From Lineus longissimus (taxonomy: Eukaryota; Nemertea; Pilidiophora; Heteronemertea; Lineidae), in contig NC_088309.1 in assembly GCF_910592395.1 (NCBI RefSeq), positions 3,164,501 through 3,228,500 of the forward strand: 64,000 nucleotides of DNA. Direction: 5' to 3'. A program made the translations under genes and the position numbers. Of the stretch, positions 12,101 through 25,122 are shown in pieces (position 1 is the first letter of the stretch; every line of letters begins with the position of its first letter). A model generated the notes under the pieces. The model ran no database searches. It was given only the letters and a program-made list of their open reading frames with translations, and had not been told where the DNA came from.

Positions 12101-15100
12101 GTGAACTTTTACTATAGCGTGGGAAGCCCCATAACTAGACACATGCTATCATAAGTCTCTACACTTTTGATCACTAACAGAAATACCTACCCCTGACTCT
12201 TCCTATATGGTGACCGTCTTCGATACCTTGCATGAGGCGACTGTCTCCCTTTGTGCGGCTCGGCTTTTGTCCTGGAAAAATATTGAATAAAAGATGTGGA
12301 TATGGATTAAAGTATTGAAAACATAAGTCCATTGTGTCATAAAATGTACAAATTCCCTCAATAAAACTAGTCAATGCTTCAGTAAGAGTTTTGTCAACAA
12401 AGGAAAAAGATTTCTAAGGCTCTGACTTACTCGATTTCCATGTAAGGAATATCCCTCCGTTGGTCTTCTGTCAGAACAGTTGGATCAACAAGACCGTACT
12501 GGAAATGCTGCCGGAGCTCTTCTGGTGGTTTAACCCTCGGGGACCGACTTCTCCTGCAAATGTCATACCATACAGGATTACTCGTGAGTAACCTTCCATT
12601 CTGTTACACCACACACACCACACATGCATATACATATACAAGAGCGTTTTTCCTTGTGATTGTCCTCGGTTTTTGTGACACACTTTCTAAAATGTGCAAA
12701 CAAAATGCAGGCACTCTGCATGTTCACACTAGGATATCTAATATCCTTTTACATAACTGCTTTCCCACATTTGATTGTAAAGGCAACAGTTCCACTCTTG
12801 TATCCATAGTAACCTACCGTCGTTGCTTTCTCTTATGTTGGCTGGCTTCCGAGTGGTTAGAATGAAGGGAACGCATGGACCTGAAAGAATTGGGATAGCA
12901 TGCACTGGGATGACCACCACAAACACCAGGGATCCAGCCAGGGGGTGAGAACAGGGTTTCCAAGATCCTTTATACCGCTAATGTCTTTTGTTTCTATGAC
13001 TGCGTAACAATTTGTAGCGCCATAACCCTGCATTCCTCACCACAGCCAAATTTTAAACACCATACATTCAGCATTACCTATTTCAAGGCAAGCATCGAAA
13101 GTACATGAGGCTAAGATCTAAGCATGTACAAGAAAAACAACATGCAGAAAGGCAAGAGGATTAGTATTGTAGGAAAAGTAACCCAAGTGCTTTGTTGAAC
13201 AGTCAATACTTACCCATCAGGGTTTTTCAAATCTTTCACTACAGCATCCTGGGTCCTAGATGAAAGCAAAACGTGCAGGCAACAGTGAGACAACAATCAA
13301 GTGAACACAGAGATACTTCGAGAAAGATAGCTGCAGTTGTCTTTTTTGCATAATAAGGCGAAAATCATTCAGTCGTGGTAAAGTGCAATGAAGCCAGCAA
13401 ATGAGATAGGCAATTTCAGCCTGGTTTACAGGTGGAGCTTGTGGAATGCATCAGTATGAGAGCTGCCGCAGTGTATGCAGCAATGAATGTTAAATACAGA
13501 GAGAAGGTTTGGAAGACAATAATCATGATCTGCAGCGAGGTTTCCGGAAACTTTGTCAACACTAAAAGCATGCACAACAACAGAAAACCAGCACATTGGT
13601 TTTATCATTTGGTCAAACTTATGATGGTTCAGAAGGCAGCTTAATATACGAAGTGCCATGGAAAGGGAGGGAACTGTGTGTGCGTGGGGATTGGGATGGG
13701 TAAACTAAGTGTAGTGCACATTTTTTCCTTAACTTATTCCCACAGATATTCTGCATATTGCAACAGCTGAATAACAGAGTCTTGGAGATTCTTCCTCCTT
13801 CAGATGAGCTTGCTCACCGATACATTTCTGGTAACTCAAGCAAAGCACAAACCACTTCTACTCTAGACATCATAAGTATCAAAGTAGAGCTTACCATCTA
13901 CAGAATCAAATCTTTGATAGGAAAAGTTTGTGATTACAAATAATGATTAACCCACAAAAAGGAAAACACAACGAACACCTAGCCTCTCTACACGGTAATT
14001 GGATATTTTGAATTGCTTCCTACCCTGTGGTGCCATTTTCTTTCTGTCTCTTCTGCACCTCATGCCACTGAGCTTCAGAGCTGACCATCTCTTGAGATCG
14101 ATGATGACGACTTCGATGTCTTGAGGAGTGACTGTCCCCATTCTCACCACGAGATCTGAAAAGAAGGGAGAACTTTGTACACACACTAAATATATCATCT
14201 GTTACATTTTACAAGGATGAAGTGCAAATGACAAAGACAGCAGAGCAGGCCTACATCTTGCATACAGGCGTTTCAGTTTCCGAAGCAAAATCAGGAAACC
14301 AGACGCACTAGATCTTGGAAGGATTTCAAACCTTGGACATCCTCGTTCTGAAGCAGACTTTTTACTGTCATGCTGATGTGCCTGATGTCTCGAACTCTGA
14401 TCAATTACTTTGCTACACTGCTATAACTTTAACTCTAACCCCAGCAAGCTGCAGTATAACCAAGGAAACACCTCTCACCTAGTTCTCCTTCTCCGGCCTT
14501 GTTCCATCGTATCCGAGTCACCACTTCCCTTTCGACTCCGATGTTGTCGTCTTCTCACATCACTCTCACTACCGGAGGACGGAATTCTCCTTGGGGCAGG
14601 AAACTTGATTTTATCACTTCGAAACGATAAGGGGGATGTACCTTTTGTTGTGTATAGACCACTGTGGAGAAGAGAATGCAGAAATAACTTGCTGTGCACC
14701 TATTGGTAGATAGAATGAAGAATCGAATAAAAAAAGACCCGATTCATTGAAGTGACGTACCCAGATGCTTCCTCATTCATCTCCCATGGAGCAGAGCGAG
14801 TACTGCGAGGGGACTGATCATGATAAGGTGACTTGGAAGACCTAAAAGGGAAAATACAGCATTTAATAAGCTGTGTACAGAATGTCAATGTTTAGTGTGA
14901 CTACATGTATTTCAGGATGTCCTTATTCTTGGTATCAGATGTAATTTGAATTCTCACAAACAGACATATAGGCAGCTGTGGTCCACTTGAAGCACAATAC
15001 ACTGGCAGCAAGGTAAACAGATATATTTGCTTGAAGTTTCCAACAGTATTAGTCGAGACCAAAAGGAAGAGTATTTAACTTACGTTTGTGCTGGAGTGAC

Positions 15101-18100
15101 AACTTTCAGTGCAGGTGCGGACTCAGAATTACAGCTGTATGTACATGTAACTTGAGAGGTATTACCTGAAATTGATAAGACAACATCAAGTCAACGAATC
15201 ATGCACAACAGTTACAAACTTCTTGTCTAGGTCCGTGGTTGAGACATTCCCATGAGATTACAGAACAGTGGTTGTGACATTCACATATGAAACTATCAGC
15301 CAGGTGGTTGTGACATCCTTACAGAAGACTATTAGTATGGTAGTGACATTCTCACATAGAGCAGTTTTCTTGACTTCCTCCACGTGATGGTTGTTGCGAC
15401 ATCCACACATTAGACTTCAGACCTCCCAGCCAAGCAAGTCATTGGGGTAAAGTTGAGATTAGAATGAGGGAATACTGTGTTCTGACAGTTAGGTACGACA
15501 TCATGTCATTACTATTTACTCACCATCAGGAAGACTATCTCCACTTCGTCTCTGTTGTCTCTTGCTCGGTGTTCGTATCACCTGTGGTTCACTTCGTTTG
15601 TCTTTGTCCCTGATCGTCTGCTTTTCTGTTCGACCACTGAAAGATACAGATTGTTATTGTTTCGTATCTGCACCTTTTAGCAAATCAAACCATTAGGCCA
15701 ACTGAAATATACAGAATTCACCATAAAGGAATGACTTATGATTAAATTTAGCCAATGCCTGGATTGCACGCACCTGTATCTATACTTTGAACCGAGGTTG
15801 AAGAGTTTCCCTCCAGCACCATCAGTAACATGACTTAACCTGGAGAATGAAAGACGAAAATCAGTGATGAGCTAAAATATATCAAGAGAGGACAGCCTCC
15901 TGGCAAAGCATCCATAATCAACGGAGGACATCATCCAGCAAATTGTACTTCCCATAATCAATAGAGGTCGACCTTAGGTGTAAACTTCTGGCATAGGTGT
16001 CAAACTCAAGAAAGAACTTCCTCCCGGCAGTGGTGTCAAACTGTGAGGACATCCTCCTACGGAGGTGTCAAACTGTAGTATGCATAACTGTGAAGACATT
16101 CTCTAGGCAAAGGTGAACATGAGGGAGACTTCCCTGTTTACCACTATTGCTCTCATAAGTGCTCTTACCTTAAGAATGAGGGAGACTTCCCTGTTTACCA
16201 CTATTGCTCTCATAAGTGCTCTTACCTGAAGAATGCATGATGTTCTACACAACACTTCCATAAATGCTTGCATCCCTGTTTGTTGGGCAGGTTAAACGTG
16301 TGAGTATTTTCGTCATTCTGAAAAAGATGAAAGTGTACGATTGGCAAATGAATCCGTGTGGGTATAGGCAGGCGGTTCTACGTAGGTTATAATGGAGTCG
16401 GGGAGATTCTGGCTGCATGGAGCCTTTCAGAGGCTAAGGATTTAAGTGTGGTAACTTGGCCCCTTTCCATTCAAAGACATGAGAACCAATGTTGATAATC
16501 ACAGCATGAAAGAGTACGGGTGAAGAGAGTGGCCTTATAAAGTTATAATTTGGGTTGAACTTACATTTTTATCCCTAACTCGTATCATAAACTGTTTTCC
16601 TTTGAACATTATCCGCACTATTCGGGGCCTGAAAATGAAAAGCAGAATATCGAAAACCTCTCTCGATGACCACTTCTGGGCATGCACTGACCTTGGCGAG
16701 CTCTCGAATTACAAACTACAGGGACAAGGAAATTAGATTTTGAGACTGTCCTTGTAATCAGCTGTGGTGTTTGGTTTGAACCTACCTTTTAATACCAGTA
16801 CACATAAAGGCTAATGATGGTTTACTGAGAAAACAATAAAACAAACTTACCAGAAATAATTTCCTATCTTTGATTTGTTTTTGTAAATAACAACTCCAGT
16901 TGGGGTCAAACCAAGGTAATACTCTACATTGCCATCCCCCTGAAAATAGAATATCAGGACAGTATGTATAAGAGTATACAGTGCCTTCTCATGCAGCAAT
17001 AAAGCAAATTGTAAGTATACTATTACAAAAGGGATTGACTTGTCCATGAACAGACATAAGATTTTTATGAACCAGGAGCCACAGGTTAACAGTAAAGGGA
17101 AGGAATACATGCGACAGACCTACATGTATAACATCGGGTGTCTTCCTGTGCTGTGACTGTCGAATAATTTGTTTACTTACCGTTACAGGATGGAGGTCGA
17201 CTCCGTACATATCGATCCATTTCACTCGGTCCAGGTAGTTGTATTCTGCTACAGATGGAACAAGACCTCTGAAAAATAAACGATTTATGAATTCTTTTCT
17301 GCAAACCTCACAATGGACTAAAAAGAAACATACGGTTTACAATAACTTTATTGATAATACAGCATCAAGTGCAGTATATGACCACTACGAACTATCAGTC
17401 CTTTGATCTGAAGCTCAGATACAGAAATAAGGCAAAAAACTTACACAATTTGCCTATGTAATTTCGCAATGCGTTCTTCTAATTCTTCCGTTTGATTTGG
17501 CACAAAGCGAAACTCGGACACATATCCATATGAATGTCGTCGTACATCATAATCTCCTAAATCAGCTGAAAAATAGAAGGATGGAATGCTATGGTAGCCA
17601 AGTGATCATTCTAGATCTTCTGATGTAACATGAGGTGAAACATACACATGGAAGGGTCACATGGTCTCGTGGTAGTGTCAAGACTTCTGATCTCAACATG
17701 GTAGGTAAGGTTCGATACCAGTATGAACCAACTTGATTGTCACCTCAAGCAAGTCACTTCGACTTTGACTCAACTTGCAGCTAAAAGATTGATGACTTCA
17801 TGAAAGATTCCAGTCACATTTTTCTTGATAGATGGAGTTGCTACTCACATTGAATAGCTAAGGCTGACAACTCGGCTGCCTGGTCAAACGTCACAGGAAT
17901 CCTGCCCTGGTGGATGTCCTTTTTCACTTGAAGGAAGAACTGATACCTGAAAGGAGGAAAGTTCACTTGATCATAAGGGGGTTTGTAATTTTTTCACCTA
18001 AAACTAGAAGAAGAGACTTTTTTCTTCAATACAAACTATACAATCACTTCAAATGAGAGACATTTCATAACTGTAACTCTACTTTCACCCTTCTTATTTT

Positions 18101-19976
18101 ATCTTGACAGGACCATCTGTACCAGCTCATTCTAAATATCACACTTTGGAATAATGAACGAATTAGTTGAAGACTTTTATGGGGAAAACAAAAACTCCAC
18201 CCACACTTCAACAAATTAATGGATCTTTTCATTAAAATTAAGGAACTCGGCTCCAAACATGGTTATTTCTTTTGAGTGTGCTTTTTGGACACCTGTGTTG
18301 ATGTGAAGTGGATGCGGATATTGGCGAAGAAAACTGGTAGCTGACAAGTGTCTTTCTCTTGATCTTGGACACAGATTCATTCTTTCCCTGAAACATCCTA
18401 GACCTTATCAGTGGCAGATGTGAGAAGGATGTCGAATTTAGGCAGAGGGGGAAGGGGAAAGTTAATGCAAACCATTAGCGATGATTACAAGTGCATATTT
18501 CTGGACCACTTTAGTTTTATGTTATTTCAAAGGTTAGAAGACCAAGACATGTGCTGTCATTGTGTTTTGTGGGGCAGACATGGATAAGCTCACAAACTGA
18601 GGAGTATTAAAACACACTGTCCTTACTTGTTTTCTTACACCTGATTCATGATCTGCTCACAAAGATTACAGGGAAAATGAATAAAACAAACCTTTTAAGA
18701 TAGTCAAACATGTTTGGAAACGTTCAAAAACAACATTTAACTCATTTTGTATGCTTAAAATAACCACTTAGGCGAACAGTTGAAAGTAAAAACTGTCTAA
18801 AGGAGTTTTTAAAACATTGATTGTCTTTAAAATTACCAATTACTAAGTGTTTTAAACTTGACAATCAGTTGGGCAGACTGGGAACGTAGAATCCCAAAGA
18901 TAAATCCCACACAAAGGATATCCAATCTTGGTTGTAATGAAATGGCCAGGGCCATTGTGCTCACCTCATGTGGAGGAAAGATGGATAAAGAGCATGGTAT
19001 TGTGTCATGTAGTGTTAGGTTTGATGTAGGTCCAAGCAATTACAATTTCCCCAAAATGGCCAATTTACAGTACATTCGACCTCTGTGACCTTGAAAAGTA
19101 GGTCAAATCAAAGAAGACCCGGGTGACACATTGAATGGTTGTTAGAATTAGATGTACCTATGATATAAAATTGGTGCCAATCGGGCAAGTCATTACTAGG
19201 AATAATGGCATTTTGAAGAATTTAGGATTTGGCCCCCTCCCTGGAGGCCAAACGGCAAATCAGATTGCACCAAACTTCGGTACCTGAGATCACCTGACCA
19301 AGGGGTACATGTGTACTTAATTTGTGATCAATAGTCATTGCAGTTAAGAAACGTGCCATAGTTACGGCCTGACGGCGAATTTACGCCATTTGACCTCTGT
19401 GACCTTGACAAGAAGGTCAAATTAAAAACCTGTGTGACATATACTGTATGGTGGTTAGATGTACCCATGATATCAAATTGGTGGCAATCGGGCAAGAAGT
19501 TAAGGAATAATCACATTTTTAAGGTTTTTGGATTTTTGCCCCCTGGTGGTCAAGTGGTGAATCATATTGGACCAAACTTCAGTCCCTGAGATCACCTGAC
19601 TAAGGGGTAAATGTGTAACAAATTTGGTATCAATAGTCATTGCAGTTTAGAAACGTGCCATTGTTACATCCTAACGGCCAATTTACACCATTTGACCTCT
19701 GTGACCTTGAAAAGGAGGTCAAATCAAAAACCCGGAGGATATATGATGCACCTTTGCTAGAAGTACCTACCATATTTTTTTCAAAATTTCCCGACTACTA
19801 TTAAGGGAGATATTGCATATTTTCACTTTTATCGTTTGGCCCCCTGGTGGCCAAACCATGAAATGAATCGGACCGAAACTTAGTCTCCAAGGTGTCATTA
19901 CATAAGGGTACATGTGTCCCAAGTTTCAACTCAATAGCTCTAACAGTTACGAAACGTGCCCTGCTAACGGACGACG

Positions 19977-20032
<56 letters not shown>

Positions 20033-23000
20033 ACGACGGACGCCACGGTATGGGATAAGCTCACCTCTGCTAAGAGGTGAGCTAAAAACAAGTCTAGTTC
20101 AAACACAGGTGAACACATGATAAGCATTTAGAGAACCATTTACTTTCTCTCAACTTCAAAGCAGAAGAAAAACCTTTAATTTCTCTACAAGAAAACACAA
20201 AAGGAGAAGTTTCCAGGTTATGGAGGTCAAACTGACCAGTTTTGAACCAAAATCAATGTCATTAATAGAGATGTCCTCTGAGGAATGTTCCACAGCACTT
20301 TCTTCTCGATCAAGAGATACCAGTCTGCAGTTCAAACACTATTAGTCATCAAGCCTGCTGCTCACCAAGCATCTTCAACAGATGAGTTCTCCAAACTTAA
20401 TGTTACGAACAACACAAACACTTTTTTAAACACGGGTTCCTTTCACAACAGGCATACTCAGTTACTCTGGAAGATGTGGTAATCTAATGTATCTGACAAG
20501 ACTTTGATCTACCTGGGTACAAATGGAAAAAAGTCTGTGAATCACCAGGTTTTTCTTACCAGGTTCCTCTTGCCTATCTCCATGTATACATCTCAATTTT
20601 TCATTGGAATTGGGATAAGCAGTGTTATGCTTCAACTTCGACAGACGGCTTGGTTTATGAGTGACCCCTCATCTCTATATTTGTATAATGTAGAAGTCCA
20701 TATTCCCACTGAGCAGTTACAAGAACCCTGCATGAATTTTACCAGTGCAACGCTTGCTATGCAAATCGGCACAAAATATTATCATTACGTTCAAAAGAGA
20801 CATGCATGGTCTAAGTACAGACCATGTTGATGGATTATAGGGCCTTAGCTTACCTAGTAATTTCTTCTCGTAACTTGCATGGATCAGCTGCATAGAACTT
20901 CACACCAAAATACACAACAAATGGTGGAGGACCTGAAATGCATTGAACAAATATACATGCAAGAAGACACTTTTTTGAAATGTCTGGTCCCTCAACTCTG
21001 TCATCATCCTACAACACCAAAGCAGGTGAACTGAATGGAATGATGGTCTGCCATTTGATTTTAACATCTTGGTCAGTTACATGTACTGTCTGCTTGATTC
21101 CAGTCTTATGACAACGAAGTTCTTGGAACAATCATTCAATGCATGCACACTATTTACCTTTCACTTGTGACTTGAGTGGTTTTGAAGCATCCAACCAGTG
21201 CTGAAAGTACAAAGAACATTGTCACACAGAAACATCTTGTGCAGGAAGAGACCTCGATAACTGATAAACAACATGAATCAAAGTTTTCCAACAAAAAGTA
21301 AATAAATAAGTTCCCAGTGAGATTGGAATTAGTTTTTTTCCTGTTTTCTCAAAAGTATCTAAAATGAGTTAGGCAATTATCGTAAGAGGGTGACGACTTA
21401 GAAAGTTTAGACATGGGACTTAAAATGAAATTCTAAGCATATAAGTTTTTAGCAAGTCAACCCGGGATGCATGAAATGGAATGTAATTTACCCATACCGT
21501 TTGGTTAGCCTCATCCACATATCTCAGACCGAAGTAATCTTTTTCAGAGAGATTCAAATGATCGATGACTTTATCGAGCAGCACCTGGCCTTTCGTTGAT
21601 GGCTGAAAAGATTGCAAAACAGATGTAGACTTGTTTTTGGGCATTTTAATATGTAAAGAGCAAGCACACAATACAAATGTATACGTCACAAATCTCAGAT
21701 AAAATACTGCATTGTGCAACAGAGATGTGATGACAAAGTTGTTTTTAGTCTTGACATCATTTTGTCCGTCATGATAAATTTTTGAGCAATTCTAATCTCA
21801 GTGCAGAGTGCTATTGATATTCAGGTATCTCACATGGATTTTCTTAGTCCTAAAAGGTTAGCAGTGATTTATGGCTCAGCAAATCAACACATCAGATTCA
21901 AACAGAAGACAGATAAGTTTTTTTAACATGAACCAAAACCTGAGTTCCATGTGTCGAAGGAATACCAGCAAGTTTGCTGAGAATTTTCACCTTACGCATC
22001 AGGTAGCATGTCAGACAAGCAACATCCATGTTCTTCTGCATCAATAATGAAAAGAGAATGCAAGTCTGCCATCCATGAAATACAAGAATTCCTTGATTTA
22101 CGGTGTGCATAACTCTATGAATTTGATCCCTAACAGGATTGTGACAGTGAAAGAACAAAGTTGTACCCAACAACAATCGGAGGTTGCTGTGACTTTCATG
22201 TTCAGACCCTGGATACCCCGAGTAGATCCCCCCATTCCCCTAGTGAATTCAGGACAAAATGGACTCAACCCCAACTAACTGCAGCCATAGATTACACTGC
22301 CACTTTACATCATTTCAGTCATTCACATCAATACGAAACCTATCAACATCACAGGTACTGACATTTTCAAAATGTGCTTGAAGTGGAATTCCAAAAATAT
22401 TGACATACTTTTTGTCTATTCAGTTGGGACAGGAGCAGTGCTTATGGATTGTGATCAAAAAATTATACAGACTATGAATATGAATCTTGTCATACATTTG
22501 AAGGCAATAGAATCTGACAATGGTGGTAAGGCACTTAGCTATACCATCCAGTTGCCTGAATGTTAGCCGCATAGAAATATTTCATCTTATGGCTGTCATC
22601 AACCATTGACCAAATGGAAAGCATGGTCAATACGCTCCTTCTACATGTAGATCAAACTGAGTTGACAAACTCTCCTGCACAGGCAGCCGTACTTGTAGTA
22701 GGGCTACATTAATATACATTTTATAGGTCTTCCAATAAGTGGGAGAACAGGACTTCTAATAATCACACTGACTAACAGATCAATTATCACTTTTTTGATC
22801 AGACATGCCTGACCTATGAGAGGATGACATATCCTCAAGCAAGATTACACGATCAGCCATTACTGACTGAGCCTTTTGTGGCCTTACTCAAAGAAGCTCT
22901 TTTATTATTGACACCCCTCGGTTAATCTAATAAACATACATAAAGAGAGGTCATCTCAGTACACATTTATAGTTCACATCCATGGCACAAAGGTTCCTGG

Positions 23001-23457
23001 GAACATATCTGCCGGGAACAGAATATTCCAACAGAACTCGGTATTTTCAACTGGGACTAGTATCAGACTTTTAAGCTTAGTACAGAACTGATCCTGAGTG
23101 TCTATGCCAGGACAAGTAAAAGATCCCACAAAGTCATAGAGGTGGACATTAACCTTCATGTATAGTGGACTCCATACATGTACCCGGGCAAAAAGTAATA
23201 AGGTAAATGATGCCAGCTTCGGAAAAATCTTATTGTCTTTAACACCCCTAATGTCAAATGACCATGAAATTTCAAATTAAGGACCCTGTGCCCTCTCTTT
23301 CTCTGGGTCTTGGCTCCACCCCAATAACATTAAGTCATGCTTTGCTGCAACAATGTAAAAAATAACTTACCCCTTTAACTTCAATGGTAAGGGCTGTATC
23401 ATCCAAGAGCAGGATTCGGCAACTGTATTCCTGGTCCTGATTCCCGATACAGAACAT
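9170..23457 (-). CDS. EPB41L4A: Band 4.1-like protein 4A (FERM domain), 25 coding exons
   Basis: Exons in transcript order: 23457-23371, 21602-21498, 21200-21158, 20932-20854, 17946-17849, 17565-17445, 17268-17181, 16939-16851, 16628-16565, 16317-16226, 15839-15774, 15636-15524, 15165-15084, 14841-14761, 14661-14479, 14155-14024, 13255-13214, 12880-12818, 12553-12431, 12271-12191, 11944-11710, 11464-11360, 10675-10599, 9673-9574, 9322-9170. The sum is 2502 nt (833 residues plus stop) and all phases close. The FERM domain fills the first ~310 residues: F1 with [19 protein letters not shown]2 with [20 protein letters not shown] and SDLGDYD, F3 with [24 protein letters not shown] and [20 protein letters not shown]-adjacent region (YRYSGRT) follows, then an Arg/Ser-rich tail whose motifs (SAPWE, GLYTT, YGLVDP) match vertebrate EPB41L4A. 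Vertebrate proteins are shorter, near 686 residues. The tail has a proline run ([10 protein letters not shown]) and ends VSTEL. Family role: membrane-cytoskeleton linker at the cell cortex. Confidence 0.93.
16119..16232. repeat. 57-bp tandem duplication spanning a splice donor
   Basis: Two near-identical 57-bp copies begin at 16119 and 16176. The second copy overlaps the donor end of the EPB41L4A-like exon 16317-16226, so an almost identical minus-strand donor (gtaagagc) recurs 57 bp further into the intron. Reading past the true donor meets a TAA at once, so the decoy would truncate the protein. Confidence 0.85.
17653..17780 (+). mobile_element. tRNA-derived SINE remnant (candidate)
   Basis: An A-box-like stretch (tggtctcgtggtagtg, 17662-17677) is followed at pol III spacing by a good B box (ggttcgatacc, 17709-17719). 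The sequence after it (caagcaagtcacttcgactt) looks like the body of a SINE. It lies in intron 5 of the EPB41L4A-like gene. No intact cloverleaf is present, so I do not call a tRNA. The right end is approximate. Confidence 0.5.
18955..20090. mobile_element. Non-autonomous repeat element with ~300-bp internal tandem copies
   Basis: Located in the 2.9-kb intron between EPB41L4A exons 5 and 4. Homologous points (aatttac followed by gacctctgtgaccttga) recur at about 19062, 19378 and 19680, giving periods of 316 and 302 bp, with a partial last copy. Each unit carries a 'ccctggtggccaaacg'-type segment and 'gagatcacctgac'. The left part begins near gctcacct, and the right end has the hairpin agctcacctctgctaagagg with tgagctaaaaa. 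These short inverted ends suggest a MITE-like or similar element, but the class is not established. No transposase is encoded. Confidence 0.6.
19976..20032. repeat. (GAC)n / (CGA)n microsatellite
   Basis: About 18 near-perfect trinucleotide copies close to the right end of the repeat element. It produces polyarginine and polyserine frames that are not genes. Confidence 0.95.
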
Positions 23458-25093
23458 CGTTGTCGATCATTTGTAGACAACATTCAAATGTCAAAGTTAG
23501 TAATCCGATTCCTGACTAAAGCATGGCTTCCAATTCAGGCGCGCTAGATTTTGACGCCTGGCTCCAAGAACCTGCAGGTGAAAAGATAGTGATGATTCTT
23601 CAGATGAGCCAAATGCGAAACGTAGAGAGTGTGTTTTATGTCTCAAATTGCTTTGGAGGAATGGTTTCCAATATGCCACTAGACAACCTTGCTCCCAAAA
23701 ACAAAGACGCGTCTTCAGGTCAACACTAACAATACAAATGTACATTGGTTGTGTCTCTTTGATGCCTTTGACTTTATTTGGAGCACTTCGGCCATCCCAT
23801 CCTATAGATAATTCATGCAATGTGGTATCACACATCATGAAATAAGCCTAAAGCAGCCAAATACATGAAATACAAAAATAACTCAAAACCTACAGAGTGA
23901 CCACACCTCCTGTTACACCACTATGTACACTACATTGTTGTATACAATGTAGACCACTACTTTGCAGTCAACCTAAATCCTCCCGGAAAATGTCTTCATG
24001 ACAACTGCTTTAGCTACAAATTGTTAGCTTACATTCAATGATACTAACTTCAACAATTTATCTCGTCAATCTTGATTGAAATAATTTGAATATTGTATAA
24101 AATTGGCAAAATGTTGGAGAAGTGTCCTAAAAATACTCCCGATGCTTGTTGGCTGATCATATTTGGTCCCCCAATTCTGTTGTACGGCCTGGCTTTGGGA
24201 TTTGTCGTAATTACGTCACTGGGGCTGAAGTCTATTAATAGATGGGGATGACCGTTGGGTGGTGTAAAGTGAAAGATAGTCCCGCAAATCATAGAGTCCT
24301 TCACAAGTTTCTTTGATTGTTTATTGCTTCTCAGGGCCTGTAGCATCTTGACCACCAAGGTTTTTGCATCTTATATCAAGATTTAAACCCAGGGCTGGGT
24401 TAAAAGGGAATATAAGGCCATTAGGTTCAGGATGGCTGCAACTGTGTTAACTGTATGAGTAAAGCCATTACCATGGGAATATTTATCTTTTTTTTATTCA
24501 ATCAATCTTTCCAGTGGTTCATCTTCACCTTAACTGAGTGAAAAACACAAAACAAACTTGATAGGGTAGGGTCTTCACCATAATAATGACATTTTTTTCA
24601 ATGCTTCATGTTGATGACCGACCCGATTTCCATTATTTATTTATTTCCAGGGGGTTTGGGGGTCCCCCTCCCCCTCCCCAACCTAAAGGCGCTGCGCACT
24701 TTACTAATACTAGGGCACTGCACTGATAATATTATCAAAAAGGTGAGAGCAATATGATTTTAAAATCTTATGTTGTTGAATGTTGCAGCTTCCAGATGGA
24801 TGGGCTTCATTCTGTCATAAAAATCCTTGCAACTGCAAGTGATTCCACTTGTGAAACTAACAACGGCTCCTGACAAATTTACAGTAGGCCCTACTGCCGT
24901 ACGTGCGTGTCAGAACTTTAGTTTCATCGTTTCCCGCAAGAAGAATGAGAAGGTCACCTGACATGGGGAATTCTTCAGTCCGTCAACGCATGCGCCATGA
25001 ACACTACCACTTGCTACATAACTGGGGGACCAATTCATGATCAGCCAACAAGCTTTCCCAATCTCGGTGACATTTGCGCCTGCGCACCGGAAA
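23458..25093. promoter_or_regulatory. Divergent intergenic region between EPB41L4A-like gene and RPS15
   Basis: The two genes point away from each other across 1.6 kb, so both promoters should lie here. I see no TATA box I would defend. A G/C-rich, pyrimidine-asymmetric patch at about 24649-24690 is the main compositional feature. The open frames are short and unrecognised. Confidence 0.5.
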
Positions 25094-25103
25094 CTTCCTC
25101 TTT
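25094..25103 (+). promoter_or_regulatory. 5'TOP initiator of RPS15
   Basis: CTTCCTCTTT, a C followed by an unbroken pyrimidine tract, lies 20-29 bases before the ATG. A CCGGAA (ETS-type) core sits just upstream at 25088-25093. This is the arrangement expected of a ribosomal-protein gene whose mRNA is under TOP translational control; the start site itself is inferred. Confidence 0.65.
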
Positions 25104-25122
25104 GACCGGATAGACAGCAAAC

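Noticed and set aside
19801-20127. Polyarginine open frames on both strands
   Set aside because: They are translations of the GAC microsatellite.
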